Of a stretch of DNA of 33,844 nt, positions 1 through 7,615 are shown in pieces. A program made the position numbers and the translations under genes. The stretch lies in the NCBI RefSeq assembly GCF_001006805.1, contig NZ_LN811363.1:245556-279399 (forward strand). Reading direction: 5' to 3'. Under the pieces are notes generated by a model. It did not search any database. It worked only from the letters and a program-made list of their open reading frames with translations, and was not told the origin of the DNA. This DNA comes from Microvirga massiliensis. GTDB taxonomy: Bacteria; Pseudomonadota; Alphaproteobacteria; Rhizobiales; Beijerinckiaceae. Position 1 is the stretch's first letter; the number at the start of each line of letters is the position of its first letter.

Positions 1-377
1 GAGCCAGACTCTTAGGGTAGAGGGGGACGAGGCTCGTCTCACTGCCAGCGATCCAATTTCGAGGAGTGGTGATAGAGTTTCTGCCTTCCGCCTTCCTGTC
101 CTAGGCCGTTTCTAAGGCTCCTGAAGGCAAGAGACCTTGGTTATTTCGTGTCATTGTCCCCTGAGGGATTTCATCACCTGCTGATTTCATCACCTAAAAC
201 CTAAACTATGTCGCGCCCGGTCTCTGCCTTCTGACTTGAGTCAGCTGATGCGGCAGCTTACCGACTGTCGTAGCCCACCCATAGCTTGCCGTTCACAATC
301 TACGGTATCTTGGTCCTGGGCACTTGATCTTCCGCCGGTGGTCGACTGGCCCAGTGATACCGCATTCTGCACCGTTT
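1..377. other. No gene recognised
   Basis: No reading frame in this stretch resembles a known protein on either strand, and no tRNA-like fold or clear terminator was seen. It precedes the transpeptidase remnant and may contain its unrecognisable 5' part. Confidence 0.4.
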
Positions 378-591
378 CGGGATAATCCCCTCAAGGCCTA
401 CCGTACAGGCGCGACCTGCTCTGCAGATTTACGGCGCGATCGAACCCCGGACCATCGTTTCCGATCTCTCACTGGGCTGCATCCGCCTCAACGCCGTTAT
501 GATGGATCTCTTCGATTGGGTGACGACCGGCACGCACGTTCTCGTGATTGAAGGAGCTCGCATGAGAACTCGGGATTTTCCCCTCCCGTGA
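378..591 (+). pseudogene. L,D-transpeptidase (YkuD-type) remnant
   Basis: From about 421 one frame reads LQIYGAIEPRTIVSDLSLGC and continues IRLN, then MMDLFDWVTTGTHVLVIEG, and stops at 591. This matches the catalytic end of ErfK/YbiS/YkuD L,D-transpeptidases, which normally read IHGTxEPxTIGxxxSSGCIRM and end in a VPVGTxVxV strand. The preceding piece RDNPLKAY (from 378, like the family's NPLGARA) lies in another frame, so there is at least one frameshift. The catalytic Cys is present, but the upstream His is Tyr and Ser-Ser/His-Gly is Leu-Gly. The 5' two thirds are gone. Intact family members cross-link peptidoglycan in the periplasm; this copy should be inactive. Confidence 0.6.
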
Positions 592-767
592 GTGTCCGCC
601 GCTTGGCCCAGTAAAAGTTGCACACCGACCATCACTGCAGCGAGCCTTGGGCTCAAGCGTTCAGATGCACTCCTATATGGGTGAGAGCCACCCGTCGCTT
701 TTGAATCAGTCAGGGGTCACTGCGGGCATTTAGCGATAAGCATCTTGAGCAGCGTTCGCGCGGCTTG

Positions 768-1838
768 TCATCGCGTCATTGATGATCGGTGTAACTCGCG
801 TTGGTACAGGTCTCGCGTCTCCTGGGAACGCACCTGCGACGGTGTTCGCCCGGTCCAGCGTTTGCAGGCATGGGTGAAGGCGCTGACTTCTTGGAAGCCC
901 AGCAGCCAGGCGACCTCTGACACGGAAAGGCTCGAATCCTGGAGGTAATGCTGCGCCAAGTCCGCCCTGAGCTCATTGAGAATACGAGCGAAGGTCAGAC
1001 CCTCGGCGGCCAAGCGTCGGGCCAGGGTGCGCTGGCTCAGTCCAACTTTGCGGGCCACTTCGCCAGCGCGAGCCTTGCCATGCGGCAGGAGTGGCGTCGT
1101 GGCGTTCTCCACCCTCGTCCTCAAGGCCTGCACCGGGCGGCTGCGATGGGCAAGGGCCTCTTCGCAGTAGCCTACAAGGAGATTGTTCAGGTATGGATCG
1201 GCCCCGGTCAGTGGGAACTCGGAGGCCTCCGGCGCGAATGCAATTACATCGCACGCGGATCCAAAGGCAATCGGGCAGGCGAAGAAAGCTTCGATGTGCT
1301 GAGATGCGGTGCAACGCGGATGGACGAAGGCGACACGGATCGGACGAAGGGCCGTCCCGGTTGTCTGCCGTGCCATCCGCACCAGCACTGTCGCCACGAA
1401 TTCGATCTGATGTCGGTCGGCGTGCCTCGGCACCCCAACATAATCGAGGTCGATCCCGACCTCGCGTCCACGCAGGCAGCGCAGCGTGATCGCCTCATTC
1501 GCGATGGTGCTGTACCGCTCGGCGCGCTCAAGCGCCTCCCGGAACGTGGTGGACGAGGCAAGCACGAAGTAGAGCAGTCCGGCCTCTCGTAAGTCGGCCG
1601 CTTCCGCGAGATGGAACCCGAGCACGTCATCCTTGAGCATCTCAGCCGCTAGGCCGAGCAGGGCGATCTGGCACCCTACGTCGAGGCGAGCCTCTGGGTT
1701 GTCGCTCTCTTCCAGGGACAGGCCGGCTTTCCGCAGCACAGGGACAGGATCATGCCCGAGGTGACGAAGACGCGCCGCGGCCAAGCGGGTCATCGCACCT
1801 CCGGCACGCGGAGGCATGGGCGTCGAATAGTGGCGCAT
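768..1838 (-). CDS. AraC-family transcriptional regulator with arabinose-binding-like domain
   Basis: This is a 356-residue DNA-binding regulator. Residues about 20-215 match the Arabinose_bd-like N-terminal domain of OruR/VirR-type AraC proteins. Residues about 245-345 hold two helix-turn-helix units: the first includes KVGLSQRTLARRLAAEGLTF, and the second includes SVSEVAWLLGFQEVSAFTHA followed by the typical FKRWTG-P-like KRWTGRTPSQVR. Length is normal for the family (about 330-350). The ATG at 1838 has GAGG about 10 bases upstream; ATG codons at 1817 and 1793 are possible alternatives. It stands alone, with decayed DNA on one side and an unknown ORF diverging on the other, so its target cannot be deduced. 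The family assignment is firm; the effector is unknown. Confidence 0.9.
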   Translation of the reverse strand: MRHYSTPMPPRAGGAMTRLAAARLRHLGHDPVPVLRKAGLSLEESDNPEARLDVGCQIALLGLAAEMLKDDVLGFHLAEAADLREAGLLYFVLASSTTFREALERAERYSTIANEAITLRCLRGREVGIDLDYVGVPRHADRHQIEFVATVLVRMARQTTGTALRPIRVAFVHPRCTASQHIEAFFACPIAFGSACDVIAFAPEASEFPLTGADPYLNNLLVGYCEEALAHRSRPVQALRTRVENATTPLLPHGKARAGEVARKVGLSQRTLARRLAAEGLTFARILNELRADLAQHYLQDSSLSVSEVAWLLGFQEVSAFTHACKRWTGRTPSQVRSQETRDLYQRELHRSSMTR

Positions 1839-2073
1839 GAGCTCATACCTCGCGGCGGGTCAGGCGCGACAAGCCTTTGGCCGACGATAGCAAGACGAGC
1901 GTGGCCTGTCTCCGCTAACAAGCTGCCGGCCGGTGCATGGGGTAAGTTCCACGCCATTGCCCGACCCCGCCGCCCGCCTGGAAGGCTAGCCCCCAAGTGC
2001 CGGTCACCAGGCGGGCGGATCCGTTTCCGCAAGCACCATTGGAGCTTGCCGCCGTGAGCGGCGAGGCGCCCGC

Positions 2074-2433
2074 ATGACCGCACGCGAAGACCTCGGCCTC
2101 AACGCACAGGATTTCCCACCCGACCATCCACAGCGCCTCCTGATCCAGGCCTATGCCCGTCTGCCTCTGTTCCCAGAGCGGGTGGACGGATCAAAACAGG
2201 CATCAATTGCGAGCTTCGGTGCCTATGACCTACGCCTGAGCGAGCTATCGCCCGCCATGGGCTTACTCAAGGCTTACCCGCTCCAGGTCGAGCTCTGCGA
2301 GAGCATCACCGGACGGATCATTGACAGAGTCGGCTGCCAAAACCTCCGAGACGCCAGCCGAGCGGTGGAGGCCTTCATCGCCGTGATCTTGCGCCTGGGC
2401 AAGGTCGCTCCGCCCGAATGTCCCTGTGCGTAG
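2074..2433 (+). CDS. Hypothetical protein, 119 aa
   Basis: I do not recognise this protein. It begins at an ATG with a moderate GCGAGG-like ribosome site 9 bases upstream and runs divergently from the AraC gene. The sequence is soluble-looking, with a helical middle (around SELSPAMGLLKAYPLQVELC) and no signal peptide or membrane segment. It ends in PPECPCA, about 100 bases before the next gene. Amino-acid composition is not obviously that of a shadow frame, but no motif supports a function. It could also be a remnant, since both flanks contain decayed genes. Confidence 0.35.
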   Translation: MTAREDLGLNAQDFPPDHPQRLLIQAYARLPLFPERVDGSKQASIASFGAYDLRLSELSPAMGLLKAYPLQVELCESITGRIIDRVGCQNLRDASRAVEAFIAVILRLGKVAPPECPCA

Positions 2434-2530
2434 CGGGCCTGCACGGAGAGACGATCTCAAGCAGCACGCCCGCCAAGGAAGTGGCGCCGAGCCTGCGGCC
2501 CTGTCCGACCGCTGACCTTCTGGATCTGCG

Positions 2531-3946
2531 TTGCCCTCCTGGAACCCTGCATTGGCGCCCGAGCATCCGTCACCCACCGAGATCCGGTCTGCGCTGCAGC
2601 GGGTTACGCTGAGCGAAGCGTTTCGCAACACGCCGCAGCTCGTCAGCTTTCTGACCTTCGTGGTCGAGCGGTCGCTGGCGGGTGAGGCGCAGGAGATCAA
2701 GGGCTACACGATCGCGACCCGCGCCCTCGGGCGCCCGCCGGACTTTGATCCGCAAACCGATCCCATCGTTCGCGTCGAGGCCGGACGGCTTCGGCGCGCC
2801 CTGGATCTCTACTATGCGGGGAGCGGCAAGGGCGATCCGGTCAGAATCCGGATCCCGCGAGGCAGCTATGTTCCGCGATTCGAGCGGGCCGAGGAGGCGA
2901 GCGCACCGACAATCGTAGCGCTGCCGACGGTGCTTCCTGAAGAGAGGGCTCGTAGAACCGAGAGCTGGTCGATACCAGCCCGTCAGACGGAAACAGCCCG
3001 GCTGGCTTTGATGGCCAAGGCGGGGCAGACGGCGAGACGGTTCCTGACACTCCCAGGCCGGCTCGGGGCGGTGGCGATCGTGCTCGGTTTTGCCGTTCTG
3101 GCTGCTCTATTGGCTGGGGCGGGCTTGGTCGCGGTCTCTCTGCGTCAGGAGGGTGTGGTGGCAAGTACAGTGCCGCGCCAGACCCGACCCATCGTGGCCG
3201 TCGGCGCCATCGAGGGCACCGGGGCGGCAGCCATGGCGCTAGGAGCTCTGCGCAGCACGCTCATCGATGTTCTGGTTCATTTCGAAGAGATCGATGTCGT
3301 CGATCTCGCGACTGGGCCCCAACCTTGGAGCGAAAGCGGCTATCTTCTGTCGCTTACGGTCGGAGGCAGGGTAGGGGATGTGACCGCCAAGCTTACGCAC
3401 CGGCCGAGTGGCGAGGTCATCTGGACGCGGACATTCGAAGGCCCCCGCGACATTCAATTCGTCGAAACCAATCTTGCGCGGCGAATTGGAGCGGCCGTGG
3501 CACAGCCTTACGGCGCGGTGGCGGCGGACCTGCGGCGGCGCAGCCGCAGCGACGCGCGAACACTCTGCCTCCTGATGGCGCACGACTACTGGAGAGCGCC
3601 TTCCGAGGCGGCTCACGCGCGGGCGCGTGATTGCCTCGAAGCGGTTGTCGCCGCCAATCCGGATGCCGCGACCACCCTCGCGGCCTTGGCCATGATCTAC
3701 CTCGATGAGCATCTCGCCGGGCGCAACCCACGCCCGGCGCCGTTGGATCGGTCTTTCGCGATGGCTCGGCGCGCTATCGAGATCAGGCCTGATAGCGTGC
3801 GCGCAAACCAAGCCATGATGGCGGTCCTGGTTGCGCGTGGCGATAGTGCCGAGGCGCGGGTCATCGGTCAGCGCCTGCTCGAGCTCAATCCATATGAGCC
3901 AAGGTCGAGAGATGGTCCAGAAACTGAGCCAAGCTTCGGGCGTTGA
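2531..3946 (+). pseudogene. Winged-helix/TPR membrane regulator, 3' truncated
   Basis: Residues about 15-118 form the N-terminal domain common in rhizobial 'adenylate cyclase/TPR' proteins: SFLTFVVERSLAG, then IKGYTIATRALGR, then DFDPQTDPIVRVEAGRLRRA and IPRGSYVPRF. One membrane segment follows at about 178-203, then a TolB-like domain (from RPIVAVGAIE) and the start of TPR repeats (FAMARRAIEIRPDSVRANQA). The last repeat breaks off right after LNPYEP, which in the family continues for 100 or more residues; instead the frame runs into unrelated sequence and stops at 3946. The start is a TTG without a good ribosome site. The truncation point lies next to an integrase remnant, so the 3' end was probably lost in an island event. 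Function would be signalling, ligand unknown. Confidence 0.7.
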
Positions 3947-3991
3947 GTTGGGCCGCGAATACCTGAACGGCCAGACCGGTTACCGATGCTA

Positions 3992-4186
3992 TCTACTGCG
4001 AACTGTATACTTCCGTGGATCGCGGCGATCACCTGCTCGGCGGTATTACACGAGGAAGACCTTGCGACCAGCCGGGGTGATCTTCAGCCCGAAACCCTTG
4101 AGGTCCTCATCCCACCAGGTTGCATCCCGATCAGCCGGGCAGGGGAGGGCATCGATGATGCGCTTGGTGAGTTTGCAGGCCGGCAT
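3992..4186 (-). pseudogene. Tyrosine integrase N-terminal remnant
   Basis: From the ATG at 4186 the frame reads MPACKLTKRIIDALPCP, then WWDEDLKGFGLKITPAGRKV and FLV. This is the arm-type DNA-binding (DUF4102-like) start of phage or island tyrosine recombinases. The next codon is TAA (4046-4048) exactly where the family has Gln in FLVQYR; reading through gives YRRAGDRRDPRKYTV, which still fits, then a second stop near 3990. The core-binding and catalytic domains are absent. The remnant lies 165 bases from a tRNA 3' fragment, the usual partner of such an integrase. Confidence 0.75.
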
Positions 4187-4350
4187 AAGGGCGGGCTCGC
4201 GGTGGCTACTTGGGGCATGTATAGGTAGCCAGAAATTTGCAACGCGAGACATGGATGGGAACGAGTAGCCCACAGGTAAGTGAGCTATTGCAGGGACTTG
4301 TCAGCTACCAGCTATCGTCGTCAATCGCCAGGAAACGACCAACAGCCGTC

Positions 4351-4394
4351 CCTTAATCAGCGGGCCCAAGGTTCGAGCCCTTGTATACCCACCA
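4351..4394 (+). other. tRNA 3'-half (Lys-CTT-like), probable att scar
   Basis: The sequence from CCTTAATCAG to CCACCA reads as the 3' half of a tRNA: the end of an anticodon loop with CTT, a perfect five-pair T stem (CAAGG at 4367-4371 with CCTTG at 4379-4383) around TTCGAGC, then TATACCC, A and CCA. No matching GGGTATA acceptor strand or D arm exists upstream, so it is not a functional tRNA. Integrases of the type found at 3992-4186 recombine at tRNA 3' ends and leave such copies. The lysine assignment rests on CTT and is tentative. Confidence 0.65.
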
Positions 4395-4612
4395 TCTTCA
4401 AGGCTTCGGACAACCTGCCGAGGCATTTTTGGTTCCAGAGACTTGAATCATCACAGAGCCTCGGCGGGATAGTCTCGAAACCCATTTCCCCGCTCCTTTG
4501 ATCAAACGCTCCCGTATCCGCTTACGTGCTACCTTCTCGATCGAGATGGCAGAAGCGTCCACGCTACTACGTGATGATCGAACTGCGCTTCGGCGCCGTA
4601 GGAGTTGGAAAC

Positions 4613-4897
4613 CTGACTCTGATTGACGATCTGCACCGCAAGTGGAGCAAAGACTCTGTTTACCGGATAGCCTCTGAATCGCTCAGGACGAATTTCAACT
4701 TACCGAGGCGCTGATTGCAGCCCGCGCCCGTGCGAGCCTGTCACAGGCGCAACTCACCGAGAGAATGCACACCTCGCAGTCTTATGTCGCCCGGCTCGAA
4801 CGCGGCAAGGTGCACCATTGACCGAAGCTCGTGCGCGTTTCACCAAGGCGATAGGAACATGTCTGAAGTCAGTTTCGAGCCCGCACAGCCGCAATAA
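4613..4897 (+). pseudogene. HigA/XRE-family antitoxin pseudogene
   Basis: Three frames together rebuild a HigA-like helix-turn-helix protein. Frame one gives LTLIDDLHRKWSKDSVYRIA (from 4613), frame two gives EFQLTEALIAARARASLSQA then QLTERMHTSQSYVARLERGK and V, frame three gives RFTKAIGTCLK, and a last shift gives VSFEPAQPQ and a stop at 4897. Family members read continuously through this order, with the DNA-binding helices at SQAQLTERMHTSQSYVARLE. There is also an in-frame TGA after GKVHH. At least two frameshifts and one stop make it inactive. I could not identify a HigB/RelE toxin upstream; the 4526-4612 stretch gives no match. Confidence 0.7.
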
Positions 4898-4971
4898 TCC
4901 CCCGAGGCTCGGTGTTTGGCCATGCCGTCCAAAACGGCTCGGCTCATCTGATAACATCGCCAACCAGGGCA

Positions 4972-5549
4972 TGAACGCTCTTCGAGCGAGCCTTAGGTGT
5001 CGCGGCCTGATCTATATCGTCGGGCTGACCGTCGCCGTTGCCCTCCTCAGGGTTGGCGGGATGCTCGCCTTCGAGCCGGCTTCGAAAATCGAGGGCGGGT
5101 TCACGAGCTATCCGGACGCCTTGTGGTGGACGGGCATGCTTCTAACCATTAGGAGCAGTGAGTTATGGCAGAAGAGCGTCGAGGGGCGCATCCTCTGCTT
5201 CCTCCTGGCGCTCTATGGCTTTGCCGTGTTCACAGCGAGCCTCGCCTTGCTCTTCGTCGAGGGCAACGCTACGTCACCATCGGGCGGAACCGTAGGCACT
5301 GCCGACGTGGCAGCTCTCCACGCTGGATTTTCCGCACTCAGGGCAGAACTGGCCAAGCGGATCATGACTCCAGCCGCGGATTTGTCGAAGACCGAGCGAG
5401 TAGCACGTCACCCTAAGAAAATTGCAGAATTGCGAGATGATGATCGCGCTGCGACGAACCGGCATGCTGCCCTCATCTGTCTGCTAACGGACGAACTTCG
5501 CGCTCCACGCAAGGATGAGTGCGGAACTCGCCCGGGCAGGCCTGATTGA
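4972..5549 (+). pseudogene. Degenerate potassium-channel C-terminal remnant
   Basis: From the ATG at 4972 the frame shows a membrane helix (GLIYIVGLTVAVALLRVGGM), then EGGFTSYPDALWWTGMLLTI, RSSELWQKSVEGRILCFLLA and LYGFAVFTASLALLF. This matches the S5, pore loop and S6 of rhizobial ion-transport (Kv-like) proteins, which have TTxGSEYWP at the filter and GFAVFGYITA in S6. Here the filter reads TIRSSELWQ and the S6 segment has lost residues, so selectivity should be destroyed. The voltage-sensor half upstream is missing, and the C-terminus lacks the usual coiled coil. It is an uninterrupted frame, so a peptide could be made, but a channel role is unlikely. Confidence 0.6.
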
Positions 5550-5593
5550 ACCAGTGGGGCAACTTATCACTGCAATCATCTCAGGAGATATCG

Positions 5594-5980
5594 ATGAAAG
5601 CATATCTGACCGCTGCTACACTCGGCCTTCTGATAACTGGGCCGGCCTTTGCCCAATCATCTACAACCCCAGCTCCCAAAGCGCCAGAAGCTCAACAGCA
5701 GAACTCGTTCGCCAGCCAGACGGGCAACATGCTCACAGCCCAGAAGCTCAAGCAGGATCTGCAGAATGCCGGATTCACGGATGTCACCGTGGCCGCGGAA
5801 GCGTTCCTCGTCCAGGCGAAGACGAAGGATGGAAATCCTGTCGTAATGACGATCGGTCCGCACGGTTTCACCGCTATGGAAGCCGTCCATACGACTGGGA
5901 GCACCGGGAGCATGGGAAATACGGGAAGCTCTGGATCCAGTGGCAGCATGAATTCCACGAATCCAAGCACGCAGAAGTAA
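5594..5980 (+). CDS. Small secreted protein, PepSY-like
   Basis: The 128-residue product starts MKAYLTAATLGLLITGPAFA, a clear Sec signal peptide cleaved after AFA. The mature part has a low-complexity linker, then a compact domain (KLKQDLQNAGFTDVTVAAEA, then FLVQAKTKDGNPVVMTIGPH) and a Gly/Ser/Thr-rich tail. This domain recurs in small exported rhizobial proteins and looks like a half PepSY fold, but its role is unknown. The ATG at 5594 is preferred over the upstream frame start because AGGAG lies 6 bases before it and the signal peptide begins there. It is the first healthy gene after the decayed region and ends just before two palindromic repeats. Confidence 0.75.
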   Translation: MKAYLTAATLGLLITGPAFAQSSTTPAPKAPEAQQQNSFASQTGNMLTAQKLKQDLQNAGFTDVTVAAEAFLVQAKTKDGNPVVMTIGPHGFTAMEAVHTTGSTGSMGNTGSSGSSGSMNSTNPSTQK

Positions 5981-6044
5981 GGGCTATCGGCATCCCGCGG
6001 CTGAACTTTTCCGTGCCTAGAACGCCGATTCTTCCTGCCCTTTC

Positions 6045-6125
6045 CGTCATTGCGAGCAGAGCGAAGCAATCCAGTGGCGCATCGGTCGAAGGGTAGATTG
6101 CTTCGGCTTCAGCTCGCAATGGCGG
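6045..6125. repeat. Palindromic intergenic repeat, copy A
   Basis: The arms CGTCATTGCGAGC and GCTCGCAATGGCG are inverted complements with one mismatch, and an inner pair GAAGCAATCCA / TAGATTGCTTC extends the stem. This is the element that translates as CERSEAIQ in many alphaproteobacteria. It sits between converging genes. Confidence 0.8.
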
Positions 6126-6184
6126 AATGGGTCCGGCGACTACTCCCGTTTCCGGCTCTGCATCTCCCGCCCTCAGACCCTCTT

Positions 6185-6260
6185 CGTCATTACGAACGAA
6201 GTGAAGCAATCCAGGCCGCCGTCTCAGGATGGATTGCTTCGACTTCGACTCGAGATGACG
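6185..6260. repeat. Palindromic intergenic repeat, copy B
   Basis: Second copy, 60 bases after copy A in the same orientation. It runs from CGTCATTACGAAC to CGAGATGACG and holds GAAGCAATCCA and its complement TGGATTGCTTC. The outer arms have diverged more than in copy A, while the inner arms are perfect. Confidence 0.75.
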
Positions 6261-6354
6261 ACATGGATCATCACGACAACGGAGAGAGTGCGACAGTCGA
6301 CTCTGCGTTGCTCCGCTCCGCATGCAGAGTCAACACGTTTCAACTCACCAACGG

Positions 6355-7605
6355 TTACTGCGCATTCGCGTGCACGGCCTTCCGGAGGTCCGCGACCTGA
6401 TCGGATGAAACGGCTGGTGCTGCGTTTCCCCAATGGTTGCGGACATAGGTTGCAACGGCTGCGATTTGATCGTCCGTCAGCTTCCACCCGAAGGCCGGCA
6501 TCGACAGCGGCGTCGGGCGGGCCGAGGTCGGCACCGAGCGCGTTCCACCGAGGATGACCCGGACCACGGTCGTGGGATCCTGCTGCTGGACGTTGGCATT
6601 GCCGCGCAGGGGCGGGAAGAATGTCGGGATACCCTCGCCATTGGACCGGTGACAGGCCGAGCATTGGTCGAGGAAGATCGCCTCACCTGCATGGGCGACC
6701 TTGACATCGATTGAAGGCTGGTTGCTCTGGCGGTTCGCTTCGGCCGCATTCTGATGGGGCAAGTCCTTGAGATAGGTCGCGATGGCACGCAGATCCTCGG
6801 AAGTCAGGTGGGAGGTCGAATATTCGACCACCTCAGCCATCGGGCCGGAGGCGTTGCTGCGGCGATTGCGGCCGGTCTGCAGATACTCGACGACGTCGTC
6901 TTCGGTCCAGGAATGAAGGCCCTCGCGGAGGTCGGAGCCGAGGCTCGGAGCGAACCAGTTCTGAAGACTCGCTCCCTGCAACGCATCGCTCTCCTTATCG
7001 GCGCCGAGAATGTTCTTCGGCGTATGACAGGCCCCGCAATGGCCCAGGCCCTCGACGAGATAGGCGCCGCGATTCCAGGCTGCGGATTTCTGCGGGTCGG
7101 GCCTGAGATTATCGTCATCGAAGAACATCCAGTTCCACGGTCGCATCAGCGCGCGCTCGCTCAGCGGGAAGGGGAGCTTGTTACGCGGCGGGGTGTTGGC
7201 GGCAGGCTCGATCGTCTGCAGGTAGGCCCGGATCGCCTGCACGTCCTCACGCGTGACATGCGTGTAATAGGGATAGGGAAAGGCCGGGTAGAGGCGAGAA
7301 CCATCGGCCGAAACCCCCTCGTGCAAGGCGCGATAGAAATCCTCGTCGGACCAAGCCCCAATCCCAATCTCGCGGTCGGGCGTGATGTTCGCCGAGTAGA
7401 TCGTTCCGAAGGGCGTCTGGAGCGGGCGCCCACCGGCGAACGGCTTGCCGTTCGGATCGGTATGGCAGCCGAAGCAATCCCCGGCGGAGACGAGGTACTT
7501 GCCTCGCTGGATCTGATTGAAGTCGGTCTCCGCAAGGCCGATCCCGATCACCGGGAGAGTACTGAACAGCCCGGCTAGGGCGAGGGTATGCAGCCGGCGA
7601 TCCAA
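6355..7605 (-). CDS. Triheme cytochrome c subunit of membrane-bound dehydrogenase
   Basis: A 416-residue exported protein with three heme c sites: CFGCH at 44-48, CGACH at 190-194 and CSACH at 315-319. The leader is TLALAGLFSTLPVIGIGLA. This is the layout of the cytochrome subunit of gluconate, glucose, sorbitol and alcohol dehydrogenases, which passes electrons from the flavin or PQQ subunit to the quinone pool. The start is a TTG at 7605, chosen because GAGGAGG lies 5 bases upstream and no ATG is nearby. It follows the GMC flavoprotein by 10 bases, so the two are co-transcribed. Only a C-terminal anchor is not obvious. The substrate depends on the flavoprotein partner and is unknown. Confidence 0.9.
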   Translation of the reverse strand: MDRRLHTLALAGLFSTLPVIGIGLAETDFNQIQRGKYLVSAGDCFGCHTDPNGKPFAGGRPLQTPFGTIYSANITPDREIGIGAWSDEDFYRALHEGVSADGSRLYPAFPYPYYTHVTREDVQAIRAYLQTIEPAANTPPRNKLPFPLSERALMRPWNWMFFDDDNLRPDPQKSAAWNRGAYLVEGLGHCGACHTPKNILGADKESDALQGASLQNWFAPSLGSDLREGLHSWTEDDVVEYLQTGRNRRSNASGPMAEVVEYSTSHLTSEDLRAIATYLKDLPHQNAAEANRQSNQPSIDVKVAHAGEAIFLDQCSACHRSNGEGIPTFFPPLRGNANVQQQDPTTVVRVILGGTRSVPTSARPTPLSMPAFGWKLTDDQIAAVATYVRNHWGNAAPAVSSDQVADLRKAVHANAQ

Positions 7606-7615
7606 CGATGCCTCC

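Noticed and set aside
4395..4612. Possible HigB/RelE toxin partner upstream of the antitoxin remnant
   Set aside because: None of the frames resembled a RelE fold or its basic C-terminal motif.
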